Shown in pieces: positions 1 through 7,824 of a DNA stretch of 13,521 nucleotides. The DNA comes from Saprospiraceae bacterium. GTDB taxonomy: Bacteria > Bacteroidota > Bacteroidia > Chitinophagales > Saprospiraceae. The notes below the pieces were generated by a model. It was not told the DNA's origin and did not search any database. It saw only the letters and a list, made by a program, of their open reading frames with translations. Location: the NCBI GenBank assembly GCA_029262975.1, contig JAJCYJ010000633.1, positions 1 to 13,521 of the forward strand. Reading direction: 5' to 3'. Numbering within the stretch: position 1 is the first letter of the stretch; the number at the start of each line of letters is the position of its first letter. The position numbers and the translations under genes are program-made.

Positions 1-953
1 AGTTTGTATACGAGGAAAGTTGAATAGAAAATCAGAAAAAATGCACTTAAAAAGATGAATCCAACACGTGCATCAACGGCGGGATCAAAGCTTTCTACAT
101 ACCAAAAAGTAAAAATAAGCCATGTCATTAAAAATGCCGAGTAGTAAAGCAATTTCCAATATCTCTTGACAGCAATAGTCAAAATACCAATATTGATCAA
201 TGCCATATACATAAATAGTACGACGTCACTGCCTGAAGCATCTCCGATTAAAAAGGGGACAGCATAAGCTCCTACCAATCCAATGAGGGCTATCACCTGC
301 TGATTGTAATTTATAGCTGCAATCACGCCAAATATGGTAAAAACCAGCATTAATCCAAAGCATAAAGACTGAGGTATTAAATCGTAGAACTCATAAGCAA
401 AGAAGGTGATGAAATATAAAATGGCTATAGCACCGCTGACTAATACAGCACTATATTTGGCATAGTTAGTTTTTAACTTTATCCCAAAACCTAAAAGGCC
501 TATTCCCATTAGATAACCAAGGATAATTCTTGTAAGCGGGCTAATCAAATCATTATCAATAGAATATTTGGCACCGATTCCTACGCCAATGACAGTGATC
601 ACGATACCTATTTTATTAATAAGGTTTTCTCCTATAAATTTTTCGAGGTCTTGTTTGAAGTTGAATCGTGGTTTTCTATTTTTTCTGGCGGCTGCTCTGA
701 GTTTTGCAGCTTCAATACGAGCATTTAAAGCAATGGTCTCCTTGATTTTATCTTCTGATTCACGCGGGCTGAATTCCTTTCTTTCTTCTTTTATGATTTC
801 TATTGAGTCGACAGATGATTTAGTCGAGTCTGTTTTGAGTTTATAGATCTCATTCCTGATTTCATTAATCTCAGTATTAAATGATTCCTGTCTTCTCAGG
901 AGCGTTTCAAGCTTCAGAAGTAATTGGTTTACCTTTTCTTTTTGATCAGCCAT
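1..953 (-). CDS. DUF2339 family multi-pass membrane protein, C-terminus off the left edge
   Basis: This open frame starts at ATG 953-951 and stays open to the window edge, giving 317 codons. The C-terminal part is missing. Residues 1 to about 45 are Leu/Glu/Lys/Arg-rich and likely coiled coil. Residues 60-100 are a charged linker. From about residue 104 hydrophobic segments repeat to the edge. The block FIGENLINKIGIVI (106-119), followed by GAKYSIDN (127-134), and the later segment ending GLVGAYAVPFLIG (225-237), match the conserved features I know of DUF2339 (PF10101). That family comprises large bacterial membrane proteins with many TM helices and no defined biochemical function. The ATG was chosen because the coiled coil begins directly after it and no upstream in-frame start looks better. 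It lies 142 bp downstream of the dehydratase gene on the same strand. Family assignment is firm; function is unknown. Confidence 0.85.
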   Translation of the reverse strand, partial: MADQKEKVNQLLLKLETLLRRQESFNTEINEIRNEIYKLKTDSTKSSVDSIEIIKEERKEFSPRESEDKIKETIALNARIEAAKLRAAARKNRKPRFNFKQDLEKFIGENLINKIGIVITVIGVGIGAKYSIDNDLISPLTRIILGYLMGIGLLGFGIKLKTNYAKYSAVLVSGAIAILYFITFFAYEFYDLIPQSLCFGLMLVFTIFGVIAAINYNQQVIALIGLVGAYAVPFLIGDASGSDVVLFMYMALINIGILTIAVKRYWKLLYYSAFLMTWLIFTFWYVESFDPAVDARVGFIFLSAFFLIFYSTFLVYK

Positions 954-1033
954 GATTGTTGTGTCTGTCCATGTGTAAGGTTTATAAACGCCGCATTAAT
1001 TCAAATAATATCTTAAGATACATGAATAATAAA

Positions 1034-1047
1034 TATCGGCTCCGATA
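1034..1047 (-). terminator. Weak hairpin downstream of the dehydratase gene, possible terminator
   Basis: TATCGG-CT-CCGATA is a perfect 6-bp inverted repeat about 50 bases past the stop of the dehydratase gene. On the minus strand it is followed by TTTATTATT. As RNA the loop must be at least 4 nt (a 5-bp stem with loop GAGC), so termination would be weak. A regulator-binding palindrome for the downstream DUF2339 gene is an alternative. Confidence 0.3.
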
Positions 1048-1095
1048 AATATTAGCATAATCTCAATGAGCTTTTGCAAGTCGCTTCAACTATAT

Positions 1096-2370
1096 CTATT
1101 CAAAAAAGGGAACATCTTTTACGGCATATTTCCTCATGCTTTCCTCATTTATTTCAACTCCAATTCCTGGCTTTTCAGAAAGTGTGATAAATCCATTTTC
1201 AACCATCGGCCCATCAAAACTGACGATCTCCTGAAACATTGGATTTTTATGAAAATATATCTGCCATTCCAGGACCATAAAATTTGGAACTGACGCGCAG
1301 ACATGACATGACGCCATAGCACCTAGGTAGGAGGCGACCATATGTGGCGCAAAAGGCACATAATAGAGATTGGCCAGATTGGCAATTCTTTGACCTTCAC
1401 CAAGTCCTCCGGCTTTTTGAAGATCCGGCATGACTATATTAACAGCACCTTTTTCCAGCATTTCTCTAAACCCATGCGCGAGATAATGATTCTCGCCAGC
1501 ACATATAGGTGTTGAAGTAGATTGGGTGATTTGTAAATAAGCATCTACATTTTCTGCCGGGATGGGTTCTTCCAACCACATTAGATGAAGAGGTTCCATC
1601 ATTTTGGCCACCTTTATTCCTGTGATTGCATCATATCTGCCATGCATATCGGCACATATATCAATGTCCGGACCTACCTGGGCTCGAGCCGCTGCCATCT
1701 GGTCATACATTCTCTTCAATTCTGCAGGGCTCGCAGTCCAATTATACTGGTCATATTTATTTGGATCATTTCGTTGATCGAGATCAAACTTGATAGCATT
1801 AAATCCCATATCGACTGCTTCCTGGGCACTTGCAGCGAAATCTTCAGGTTCTGGTAACCTGCTCTGATACAGTGCTGTATCCATATAGACTCTGATACGA
1901 TCTCTGAACTTTCCACCCATTAATTGATAAACCGGCAGTCCCAAAGCTTTTCCGGTTACATCCCAGAAGGCTGTCTCAATAGCTGAAAGCACAGCCACAT
2001 ACATACCAGACTGAGCCCCCTGAAAGAATCCAGATCGACGGATATCTTCAAATAACCGATTGACATTTAAAGGGTTCTTTCCTCTAAGTTGGTCTCCAAA
2101 TTTTTGTACTAAATGATAGGTTCCAGGGACTGCATCTACACCTTCTCCACAACCCCAAATGTCTTGATTTGTGTATATCTTCAAAAACAAGCCACTCCCA
2201 TTTCTTATGAATCCGCATTTTACATCCGTTATCTTTAAGTCAGAAGGAGCCGATAATTTAGAAGTACGTTTAATGGCAGATTCTAACTCACTTGCATAAT
2301 TGGATACCAACCCAATCCCTGAGCCGGCGACAATAGAATTTTGTAGAAATGTTCTTCGTGAGTTGGCCAT
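1096..2370 (-). CDS. Tat-exported enolase-superfamily sugar-acid dehydratase (galactonate-dehydratase-like)
   Basis: This is a 424-aa mandelate racemase/muconate lactonizing enzyme family protein. The N-terminus reads NSRRTFLQNS, then a hydrophobic stretch to about residue 25, which is a typical twin-arginine signal, so the folded enzyme is probably exported. The N-terminal capping domain covers about 45-160 and the TIM barrel follows. Putative Mg ligands are D241 (in ADMHGR), E267 (in WLEEP) and E293 (in AGENH). Candidate catalytic residues are H243 and H343 (in FAPHM), with D316 (MPDLQKAGG) and E368 (VLEW) also placed as expected. The D-x-H motif and a K-F-D at 194-196, rather than the K-x-K of mandelate racemase, point to the galactonate/mannonate-type acid-sugar dehydratases: loss of water from an aldonic acid to give a 2-keto-3-deoxy acid. 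The substrate cannot be told from sequence. The gene stands alone; no sugar transporter or aldolase is visible. Confidence 0.87.
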   Translation of the reverse strand: MANSRRTFLQNSIVAGSGIGLVSNYASELESAIKRTSKLSAPSDLKITDVKCGFIRNGSGLFLKIYTNQDIWGCGEGVDAVPGTYHLVQKFGDQLRGKNPLNVNRLFEDIRRSGFFQGAQSGMYVAVLSAIETAFWDVTGKALGLPVYQLMGGKFRDRIRVYMDTALYQSRLPEPEDFAASAQEAVDMGFNAIKFDLDQRNDPNKYDQYNWTASPAELKRMYDQMAAARAQVGPDIDICADMHGRYDAITGIKVAKMMEPLHLMWLEEPIPAENVDAYLQITQSTSTPICAGENHYLAHGFREMLEKGAVNIVMPDLQKAGGLGEGQRIANLANLYYVPFAPHMVASYLGAMASCHVCASVPNFMVLEWQIYFHKNPMFQEIVSFDGPMVENGFITLSEKPGIGVEINEESMRKYAVKDVPFFE

Positions 2371-2679
2371 AATTGTAATTGATAAACATTGTAATGTGAG
2401 TAAAATAAGGAAAAACGAGGAGATACAGTAAAATCAGTCCATGAACAATTCTTCGCTACTGACGATCCATACCTAGCAGTTGTCAGCACTTTGTACTGTC
2501 GATCCACATGTATTGGTTGTCAGCATTCTTTCCTAAAGCATACTTACTCAATTATCAATTATTGTCCGCTCTTCCCTTTCATTCACAAAGAGATACCTTC
2601 CCTACAAGATTCTACAATTCTATAAATGTAAGATCGAACAAACAACGAACAACAAGCAGCGAACAATTTTCCTTAATTA
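2371..2679. other. Gene-free spacer with short repeats between the dehydratase and DUF885 genes
   Basis: No credible gene on either strand; the open frames here are short and lack family features. The spacer holds the 37-bp tandem repeat listed separately. It also has a short CGAACAA-rich run at about 2635-2667 and a 20-nt sequence (2548-2567) that recurs with two differences at the 3' end of the DUF885 gene (2673-2692). The palindrome ACATT-GT-AATGT lies just upstream of the dehydratase start. I see no convincing Bacteroidota promoter (TTTG...TAnnTTTG). Confidence 0.6.
2457..2530. repeat. Imperfect tandem repeat, two copies of 37 bp
   Basis: The copies are 2457-2493 and 2494-2530. Both begin TACTG-N-CGATCCA and both carry GTTGTCAGCA at the same offset (repeat positions 23-32); the middle is diverged. 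By eye about 27 of 37 positions agree. The first copy has a CTGAC/GTCAG inverted pair around its middle. It lies 87 bp upstream of the dehydratase start. It may be a regulator-binding array or part of a dispersed intergenic repeat. Confidence 0.6.
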
Positions 2680-4554
2680 TCAATTATTTTCTTTCATTAC
2701 TTCAGCAATATATGCATCGATAATTTCTTCCAATATATCCAAGGGAACAGCGCCATTCTTAAGCACGACATTATGAAATTCTCGTAAGTCAAAATCCGCA
2801 CCAAGTTGACGCTTGGCCATCTCCCTCAATTCTAATATTTTCAACATCCCAATTTTATAAGCACATGCCTGACCAGGCATTACGATGTACCTTTCAATTT
2901 CAGTAACGACCTCCGAAGTTGCCATCCCTGTATTGCGTGCCATATATTCAATAGCTTCTTCTCTTGTCCATTTCTTAAAATGAATACCTGTGTCTACTAC
3001 CAATCTGACTGCTCTCATCATTTCTGCCTGGAGTCTTCCTAAATTACCATATGGGTCTCCTTCATAAAATCCTAACTCCCACGCTAATTGCTCCGTATAA
3101 AGTGCCCAACCTTCAATGTATGCCGTAAATAATCCTATCGTCCTGAATATTGGTACATCTTCCAACTCAGATTGGATGGCAATTTGAAAATGATGACCGG
3201 GGATTCCTTCGTGATAAGCCAAAGTCTTCATACCGAGTCGGACCGTCTCATGAACATCGCGAAGATTCGCGAAGAAGGTTCCTCCTCTGGAACCGTCCAT
3301 TGCAGGACGACTATAATAGGCTCCTGCAGATCCTGCTTCTTTAAAGGCCGGTACCCTTCTTACCTCCAATGTTGCTTTAGGACGCACATCGAATGCGTCA
3401 TCAAGGCTACTGGATATTTCTTCCAAAATCCTTTGATATTCAACCAAAATCATCTCTCTACCAGTATCATCATCAGGGAAAAGAAATCGCTCTTCTTTAT
3501 TTATATCCTGAATAACCGCCCCTATACTTCTAACTGTGTCTATGTAGCCTTCAGACTTCAGAACAGCCCACATTTCTTTCTTAATTCGCTCAACTTCACT
3601 TAACCCAATCTGGTAAACTTCTTCCGGATTCAGATCTGTCGTTGTGTATTGCTTTAACTGGTAGGCATAATAATGATCGCCATCAGGGAATTTCCAAACA
3701 CCATCGTCAGTTGTCGCCTTTGGATATAGCCCTTCGAAATAATCAATGAGTTTTTGATATGCGGGAAAGACTGTATTCTGAATTTCTTCTTCCGTAAGTC
3801 TTAAATATTCCAGTTTTTCGTTAGCGGTTAAATCGTGAATCGAGTCTATTTTGGAAGCAAGGTTTGAATAGAGGATATTTGTCCTTATGGGGTCAGGGTT
3901 TTTCTCTAGTTCACCCTCTACTGGTGCTAATTGGCCACAAAACCCTCTCATTTCATCCAATACTCGGGTTATTACAAATTTGGGTGGAATTATTCCTTTT
4001 TGCTCCCTAATTGATAACCCTTCAAGCACCTGGTCAAATTTGACTTTAAATTTTGATAGTCTACTTATATAAGCGGCTACGTCACTCTCGTTGCGAATTT
4101 TATGGGCATTTTCAAGGAAGCTTGGCAAATTGCTTTGCTCGCCAAACATTTGATTCACAGGATAATCATGATAAAAGTAAGGCTCGCCATCAATCAGGCT
4201 TTTCAAGTACCACCCAAGGATCCTGGTATTCAATTGATTGACAGGAGTTTGGTTGTTATAGTTGTAACTTTTAAGAGTAGCATAATCCTGCTTGATCTTG
4301 TTAAATTGAATCCAATTCCTCTCATCAGAAGCGTCCGTCAATTCGTCTTTAGTTTTGTCATACAGAAAAGGTATACCCATTGTTGTGACTAACTCAGGGT
4401 CATCAAGTGCCATTTCAACAAAAATTCGGTCATAAAAATGATTTATATTGAAGGGCCTAAACCAAATCAAATTAGTCAGCCATATGCCCACTATAACCAA
4501 TAGCGTTAAAAGTGTTCTATTGAAATAAAACTTCCAATTTCTTTTCTTTTTCAT
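2680..4554 (-). CDS. Membrane-anchored DUF885 family metallopeptidase-like protein
   Basis: The protein is 624 aa from the chosen start. An in-frame ATG at 4662 would add 36 residues, but those look non-native. The ATG at 4554 gives the canonical MKKKRNWKF basic leader directly before a hydrophobic helix at about residues 12-32, so it is preferred. The helix is an N-terminal anchor or uncleaved signal, and the rest is predicted outside the cytoplasm. The zinc-type motif HEGIPGHH lies at residues 448-455, and EGWALY, with a candidate third ligand Glu481, lies 33 residues after the first His. Both are hallmarks of DUF885 (PF05960), which is related to M32-like gluzincins. Members are predicted zinc carboxypeptidases or peptidases; the substrate is unknown. 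The length is normal for the family and no key residue is missing. It is divergent from the phosphatase-fusion gene across 289 bp. Confidence 0.9.
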   Translation of the reverse strand: MKKKRNWKFYFNRTLLTLLVIVGIWLTNLIWFRPFNINHFYDRIFVEMALDDPELVTTMGIPFLYDKTKDELTDASDERNWIQFNKIKQDYATLKSYNYNNQTPVNQLNTRILGWYLKSLIDGEPYFYHDYPVNQMFGEQSNLPSFLENAHKIRNESDVAAYISRLSKFKVKFDQVLEGLSIREQKGIIPPKFVITRVLDEMRGFCGQLAPVEGELEKNPDPIRTNILYSNLASKIDSIHDLTANEKLEYLRLTEEEIQNTVFPAYQKLIDYFEGLYPKATTDDGVWKFPDGDHYYAYQLKQYTTTDLNPEEVYQIGLSEVERIKKEMWAVLKSEGYIDTVRSIGAVIQDINKEERFLFPDDDTGREMILVEYQRILEEISSSLDDAFDVRPKATLEVRRVPAFKEAGSAGAYYSRPAMDGSRGGTFFANLRDVHETVRLGMKTLAYHEGIPGHHFQIAIQSELEDVPIFRTIGLFTAYIEGWALYTEQLAWELGFYEGDPYGNLGRLQAEMMRAVRLVVDTGIHFKKWTREEAIEYMARNTGMATSEVVTEIERYIVMPGQACAYKIGMLKILELREMAKRQLGADFDLREFHNVVLKNGAVPLDILEEIIDAYIAEVMKENN

Positions 4555-4752
4555 TTGGATAAAGTTATGGATTGAAAAGTTAACAACCCGCGGATTAACA
4601 GGGGCATGAAATAGACGAAGGAGATAAACATCATGACATAATCTTGAGGAACCGTTACCCAAAAATGTTTTGAACTGTGCTAATTCGGGGAGCGGACTTG
4701 TTGATTTACGAGATCAAGACAATCCTCTATTTACAATATGATTCTCTAAGTG

Positions 4753-4769
4753 TCATTAGACTTTAATGA
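4753..4769. promoter_or_regulatory. AT-rich inverted repeat in the divergent promoter region
   Basis: TCATTA-GACTT-TAATGA is a perfect 6-bp inverted repeat with a 5-base spacer. It lies 74 bp before the start of the phosphatase-fusion gene, inside the 289-bp divergent spacer 4555-4843. It could be an operator, but such AT-only palindromes arise often by chance. No clear promoter boxes were seen for either divergent gene. Confidence 0.2.
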
Positions 4770-4843
4770 ATCTATAAGATATTGTAATTAGCATAATATA
4801 AGAATTTATCAGATCTTGGAATTATATAAAATCAAAGTACTAA

Positions 4844-6889
4844 ATGCGCATGTATAAAAGTAAAAATGGACAAATTTTGAAGTTCGTCCTTTCTCTATCG
4901 CTTATCATCGTATCTCTGGTTATGCAAGCCAGAATTGAACCTACCATGTTCGATGGCCCATATATCTTCAACCAGGAGGACAGCTTGCGCATTCAATGGG
5001 TGGAAAAAGGAATAGGTCATGATACGCTAATAGCGAAAAAAGACGCTAATGAATTCAGAAGAAATAATCTGCCTGTCGTGGATTTACAAGATCTTGACTT
5101 CGTAATAGAAGATAAAGTTTCATTCGATAGCATCGACAAGGTTGTAGCTCTTTCAGATGTGCATGGGCAATATGACATTCTTCTTACTTTATTACAGAAT
5201 CATAACATCATTGACAAAGACGGGCATTGGGTTTTTAGTGAAAATCATCTCGTTATCGTAGGCGACAATTTTGATCGCGGACCTAAAGTTCTCGATATCC
5301 TTTGGTTTCTATTCAAACTGCAAAAAGAGGCATACAATGCAGGTGGAAGAGTCCATGTCCTTTTAGGCAATCACGAAATCATGGTCCTCAATGGAGATCT
5401 TCGATATCTGAATAAAAAATATTACTATACGTCTGCTGTATTCACAACGAAATATGATCAATTCTTTCGCAAAGGCAGTATATTAGGTGACTGGATCACT
5501 CAACACAAAGCTGTTATATCTATTAATAAATCACTTTTTGTGCATGGAGGGATGTCCCCATCTATTGTAAAGATGGGCTATTCGCTAAAGGAAATAAACC
5601 AGGTATTCGAGGACTCACTAATCAGACAAAGCGAAAGCAGTATCCTGGATGATGACAAATTAGCTTTGATGTATATGGAAGAAGGCCCACTTTGGTACCG
5701 GGGTTATTTTGATACTTCCGCAATAAATAATAAGAGTGTCGATACTATTCTTCAGACACTTGGACAAGAGCACCTGGTAATAGGACATACGAGTCAGGAT
5801 AAAATAAAACCTCTTTTTAATTCTAAAATAATCGTTATAGATTGTAGTATTAAATTGGGAAAAACCGGGCAGCTTTTGATAAGTGAAAATGGCGAGTTTG
5901 AAATTGGCGAAATAGATGGAACGAGAAAAATACTGCACGAAAAACAAACCCTCTTCGATTATATCTATAACCTAGATGGTCTGCCACATCTTGAAATCAA
6001 CACGGAAGTAAAAAAATTAATAAATAAAAGTCATAAAGAAGAATATCAAATGGCTTCATTGAGGGTGCGTAATACCAATGGCAGTCAGGAGTATTATTTT
6101 TCCGGAGAAGTGAGAGCTCGTGGAAAGATGAGAAAGAAAGTATGTCGCTTCCCTCCGTTAAAATATAACATTCCGAAAGCTGAACTTACATCCCAGGGGT
6201 TCGTCAATATTGATAAATTAAAATTTGTATTCCCGTGCAGAAACAGAAGCTCAGACGATAAATACAATTCCAGGGAGTTTTTCTTGTATGAATTATATAA
6301 TCTGATTGACACCAATTGTATAAAAGCAAAAAGAGTAAACTTCTCATTAATAGAAGATGGAAAAGAAAAATACAATTTTGTTGGTTTCCTTGTTGAGGAT
6401 GAGGATGAATATGCATATAGAAAGAATGCAAGAATAGTGGAATCGGGTAGAATACAAGACACAGGACTAGACCGAGAACCATTTCTAAAAATGCTTTTTT
6501 TTCAATATATGATCGCGAATACAGATTTTGCATTGGGCAACAAACACAACCTGGAACTTGTTAAATTGCCTGATATAGATCGAGTAGTCGCACTTCCATA
6601 CGATTTTGATTATTCAGGATTCGTTGGACAATCGTATGCGGTGCCACACGAATCCCTTCCGATAAAATCTGTTCAGGAGAGATATTTTTTTAATTATAAA
6701 ATAACGGAGGAAGAATATTTGAGAATGGTTGAATATTTCCTTTCATTAGAAAATGATATTTACAAATTTTGTGACGATGCCACTTATATGTCAGAAAAGA
6801 CGATACGTGCTAACAAATCTTTTTTAAAAGAATTTTTTGATTTATTACGTGCACCAAAATGGCTAAAGAGAGAAATGATAAAAGGGTGA
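4844..6889 (+). CDS. Secreted PPP/Shelphs-type metallophosphatase fused to a CotH-like kinase domain
   Basis: This is a 681-aa two-domain protein. Residues 13-28 are hydrophobic after a basic start and end in MQA, consistent with a Sec signal peptide. The phosphatase domain (about 98-340) has the ordered motifs SDVHGQY (104-110), GDNFDRG (140-146), GNHE (175-178), WYRGY (284-288), FVHGG (232-236) and GHT (314-316), as in bacterial Shewanella-like PPP phosphatases, which use two metals to hydrolyse phosphomonoesters. The C-terminal domain (about 365-681) has R-A-R-G-K-M-R (424-430), a C-x-F-P-P-L-K stretch (434-440), then N-T-D at 559-561 with H-N at 568-569, and Y-D-F-D-Y-S-G (586-592). This order resembles CotH/atypical protein-kinase catalytic (Asp...Asn) and metal-binding (DxD) elements. 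Similar uncharacterised domains are, as I recall, common in Bacteroidota. The phosphatase call is firm; kinase activity is inference. The start could also be the ATG at 4850. Confidence 0.85.
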   Translation: MRMYKSKNGQILKFVLSLSLIIVSLVMQARIEPTMFDGPYIFNQEDSLRIQWVEKGIGHDTLIAKKDANEFRRNNLPVVDLQDLDFVIEDKVSFDSIDKVVALSDVHGQYDILLTLLQNHNIIDKDGHWVFSENHLVIVGDNFDRGPKVLDILWFLFKLQKEAYNAGGRVHVLLGNHEIMVLNGDLRYLNKKYYYTSAVFTTKYDQFFRKGSILGDWITQHKAVISINKSLFVHGGMSPSIVKMGYSLKEINQVFEDSLIRQSESSILDDDKLALMYMEEGPLWYRGYFDTSAINNKSVDTILQTLGQEHLVIGHTSQDKIKPLFNSKIIVIDCSIKLGKTGQLLISENGEFEIGEIDGTRKILHEKQTLFDYIYNLDGLPHLEINTEVKKLINKSHKEEYQMASLRVRNTNGSQEYYFSGEVRARGKMRKKVCRFPPLKYNIPKAELTSQGFVNIDKLKFVFPCRNRSSDDKYNSREFFLYELYNLIDTNCIKAKRVNFSLIEDGKEKYNFVGFLVEDEDEYAYRKNARIVESGRIQDTGLDREPFLKMLFFQYMIANTDFALGNKHNLELVKLPDIDRVVALPYDFDYSGFVGQSYAVPHESLPIKSVQERYFFNYKITEEEYLRMVEYFLSLENDIYKFCDDATYMSEKTIRANKSFLKEFFDLLRAPKWLKREMIKG

Positions 6890-6895
6890 ATTGTT

Positions 6896-7449
6896 TTAAA
6901 AGATTGTAACTAAGATTACAGAGATAACTGTCAGAATGAGTCCTACTATAAATCCATTATAAGCATATTTTATCTGCGTATATTTCAATGATAAAATTTT
7001 ACCATAATAATGAAGATCTTCAATGACATATCTAAAGAAGCTTTCTTCATCATTTGATACCTGACAGAAGTAATCATAATATTCCTTTGTATTCATTTTA
7101 TTGTAGTTTTCAAAAAAGAAAGGGCTTTTCTCTCTTGCCTTAGTCATCTCTCGCATAATCTTACCTTTAGAGGAAAACGGACGAAGTACAGAAGCTGACA
7201 AAACAATCGTTACAATACAAGTGGCAGCAAAAATTGCAAGTGGAATATAGAAATGATGTTCCAGGATCATTTCCATATTTGTCAGACAATAGGTATTAAG
7301 AATGTGACCATGATTGCATTTATACTCATCAGTATATTCGCCTTATTATCTGCAATATGTTTTAGGTCAATATTATTTCGTTGTGTGGTACGTATTACAT
7401 TGACCACGCTTCTATTAAGCTTATTGTTGTTCGAAGCACTTTTGGCCAT
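6896..7449 (-). pseudogene. PycTM (DUF5706, Pycsar effector family) membrane protein, split by a frameshift
   Basis: Two abutting minus-strand frames together encode one protein. The N-terminal part (7449-7282, 55 aa) begins ATG 6 bp after a GGGGAG ribosome site and contains IRTTQRNN (19-26) then ADNKANILMSINAI (33-46), the signature of PycTM proteins. It ends at TGA 7284-7282. The C-terminal part (7276-6896, 126 aa) has a helix YIPLAIFAATCIVTIV (10-25), LRP, then FFFENYNKMNTKEYY (53-67) and a last helix at 107-126, which is the rest of the same family. Restoring one base near 7285 would give about 184 aa, normal for a stand-alone PycTM. In Pycsar systems such proteins sense cCMP/cUMP and damage the inner membrane during phage infection. 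No uridylate/cytidylate cyclase is visible in the window. The break may be a real mutation, a sequence error, or a split gene read by reinitiation, since an ATG follows the TGA after 5 bases. Confidence 0.8.
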
Positions 7450-7493
7450 ATATTCTCCCCGTTCAATTCACTGATAAGGATACAAAAATTTCT

Positions 7494-7511
7494 GAATACT
7501 TAAGAGTATTC
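7494..7511 (-). terminator. Hairpin between ywbE and the PycTM gene
   Basis: GAATACT-TAAG-AGTATTC is a perfect 7-bp stem with a 4-base loop. On the minus strand it is followed by AGAAATTTTTG. It lies 94 bases beyond the ywbE stop and 45 bases before the PycTM start, so it may be a weak ywbE terminator or an operator for the PycTM gene. The stem is AT-rich. The remainder of 7475-7605 shows nothing else. Confidence 0.4.
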
Positions 7512-7605
7512 AAGCATAGTCCTTGACTATTAGAATTCAGTTGCTACATCTCATCGATTTAATGTTGTTCTTTTGAGATATATTCATCTGCCATATGATA
7601 AAACT

Positions 7606-7824
7606 TTAAAGGTCCTCATGAAGCACCTTTTTAACCCGGCCTACTTCGCCACTTGTAAGCATTACTTTTATACCGTGCGGGTGATGGGCAGATTTCGTCA
7701 GGATTCTTTTGACGATTCCTTCTGTCAAAACTCCTGATCGCTGGTCTCGTTTTTGCACTATTTCGACAAGGATGCCAGGTTTGATATTTTTACGGTCACT
7801 ACCGTCAGAACCATCTTGATTCAT
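7606..7824 (-). CDS. ywbE: YwbE family protein (DUF2196)
   Basis: This is a 72-aa protein. RKNIKPG (11-17), a QKRDQRSG stretch (24-31), EGIVKRILT (35-43), HHPHGIKV (47-54) and GEVGRV (59-64) match the small YwbE/DUF2196 family found in Bacillus and many Bacteroidota. The family has a compact SH3-like beta fold with no proven function; a nucleic-acid role is sometimes suspected. The frame is open upstream to an ATG at 7956, but the added 44 residues (Cys/Tyr-rich, no family match) are rejected. The ATG at 7824 gives the usual family length plus a short polar N-terminus (NQDGSDGSD). No Shine-Dalgarno sequence is seen. It is likely monocistronic: the PycTM gene starts 156 bases downstream, past a hairpin. 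Confidence 0.85.
   Translation of the reverse strand: MNQDGSDGSDRKNIKPGILVEIVQKRDQRSGVLTEGIVKRILTKSAHHPHGIKVMLTSGEVGRVKKVLHEDL

Noticed and set aside
568..846. Plus-strand 92-aa ORF
   Set aside because: Antisense shadow of the DUF2339 coding region.
4555..4662. N-terminal extension of the DUF885 protein to an ATG at 4662
   Set aside because: The 36 extra residues precede a standard MKKKR-plus-helix membrane leader and have no family features.
7282..7342. Programmed -1 frameshift site in the PycTM gene
   Set aside because: The overlap of the two open frames has no X-XXY-YYZ slippery heptamer and no run of four or more identical bases, so a mutation, error or reinitiation is more likely.
7253..7474. 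Plus-strand 73-aa hydrophobic ORF
   Set aside because: It lies antisense to the frame-disrupted PycTM gene, whose minus-strand reading has clear family motifs and a good ribosome site. The hydrophobicity is a complementary-strand effect.
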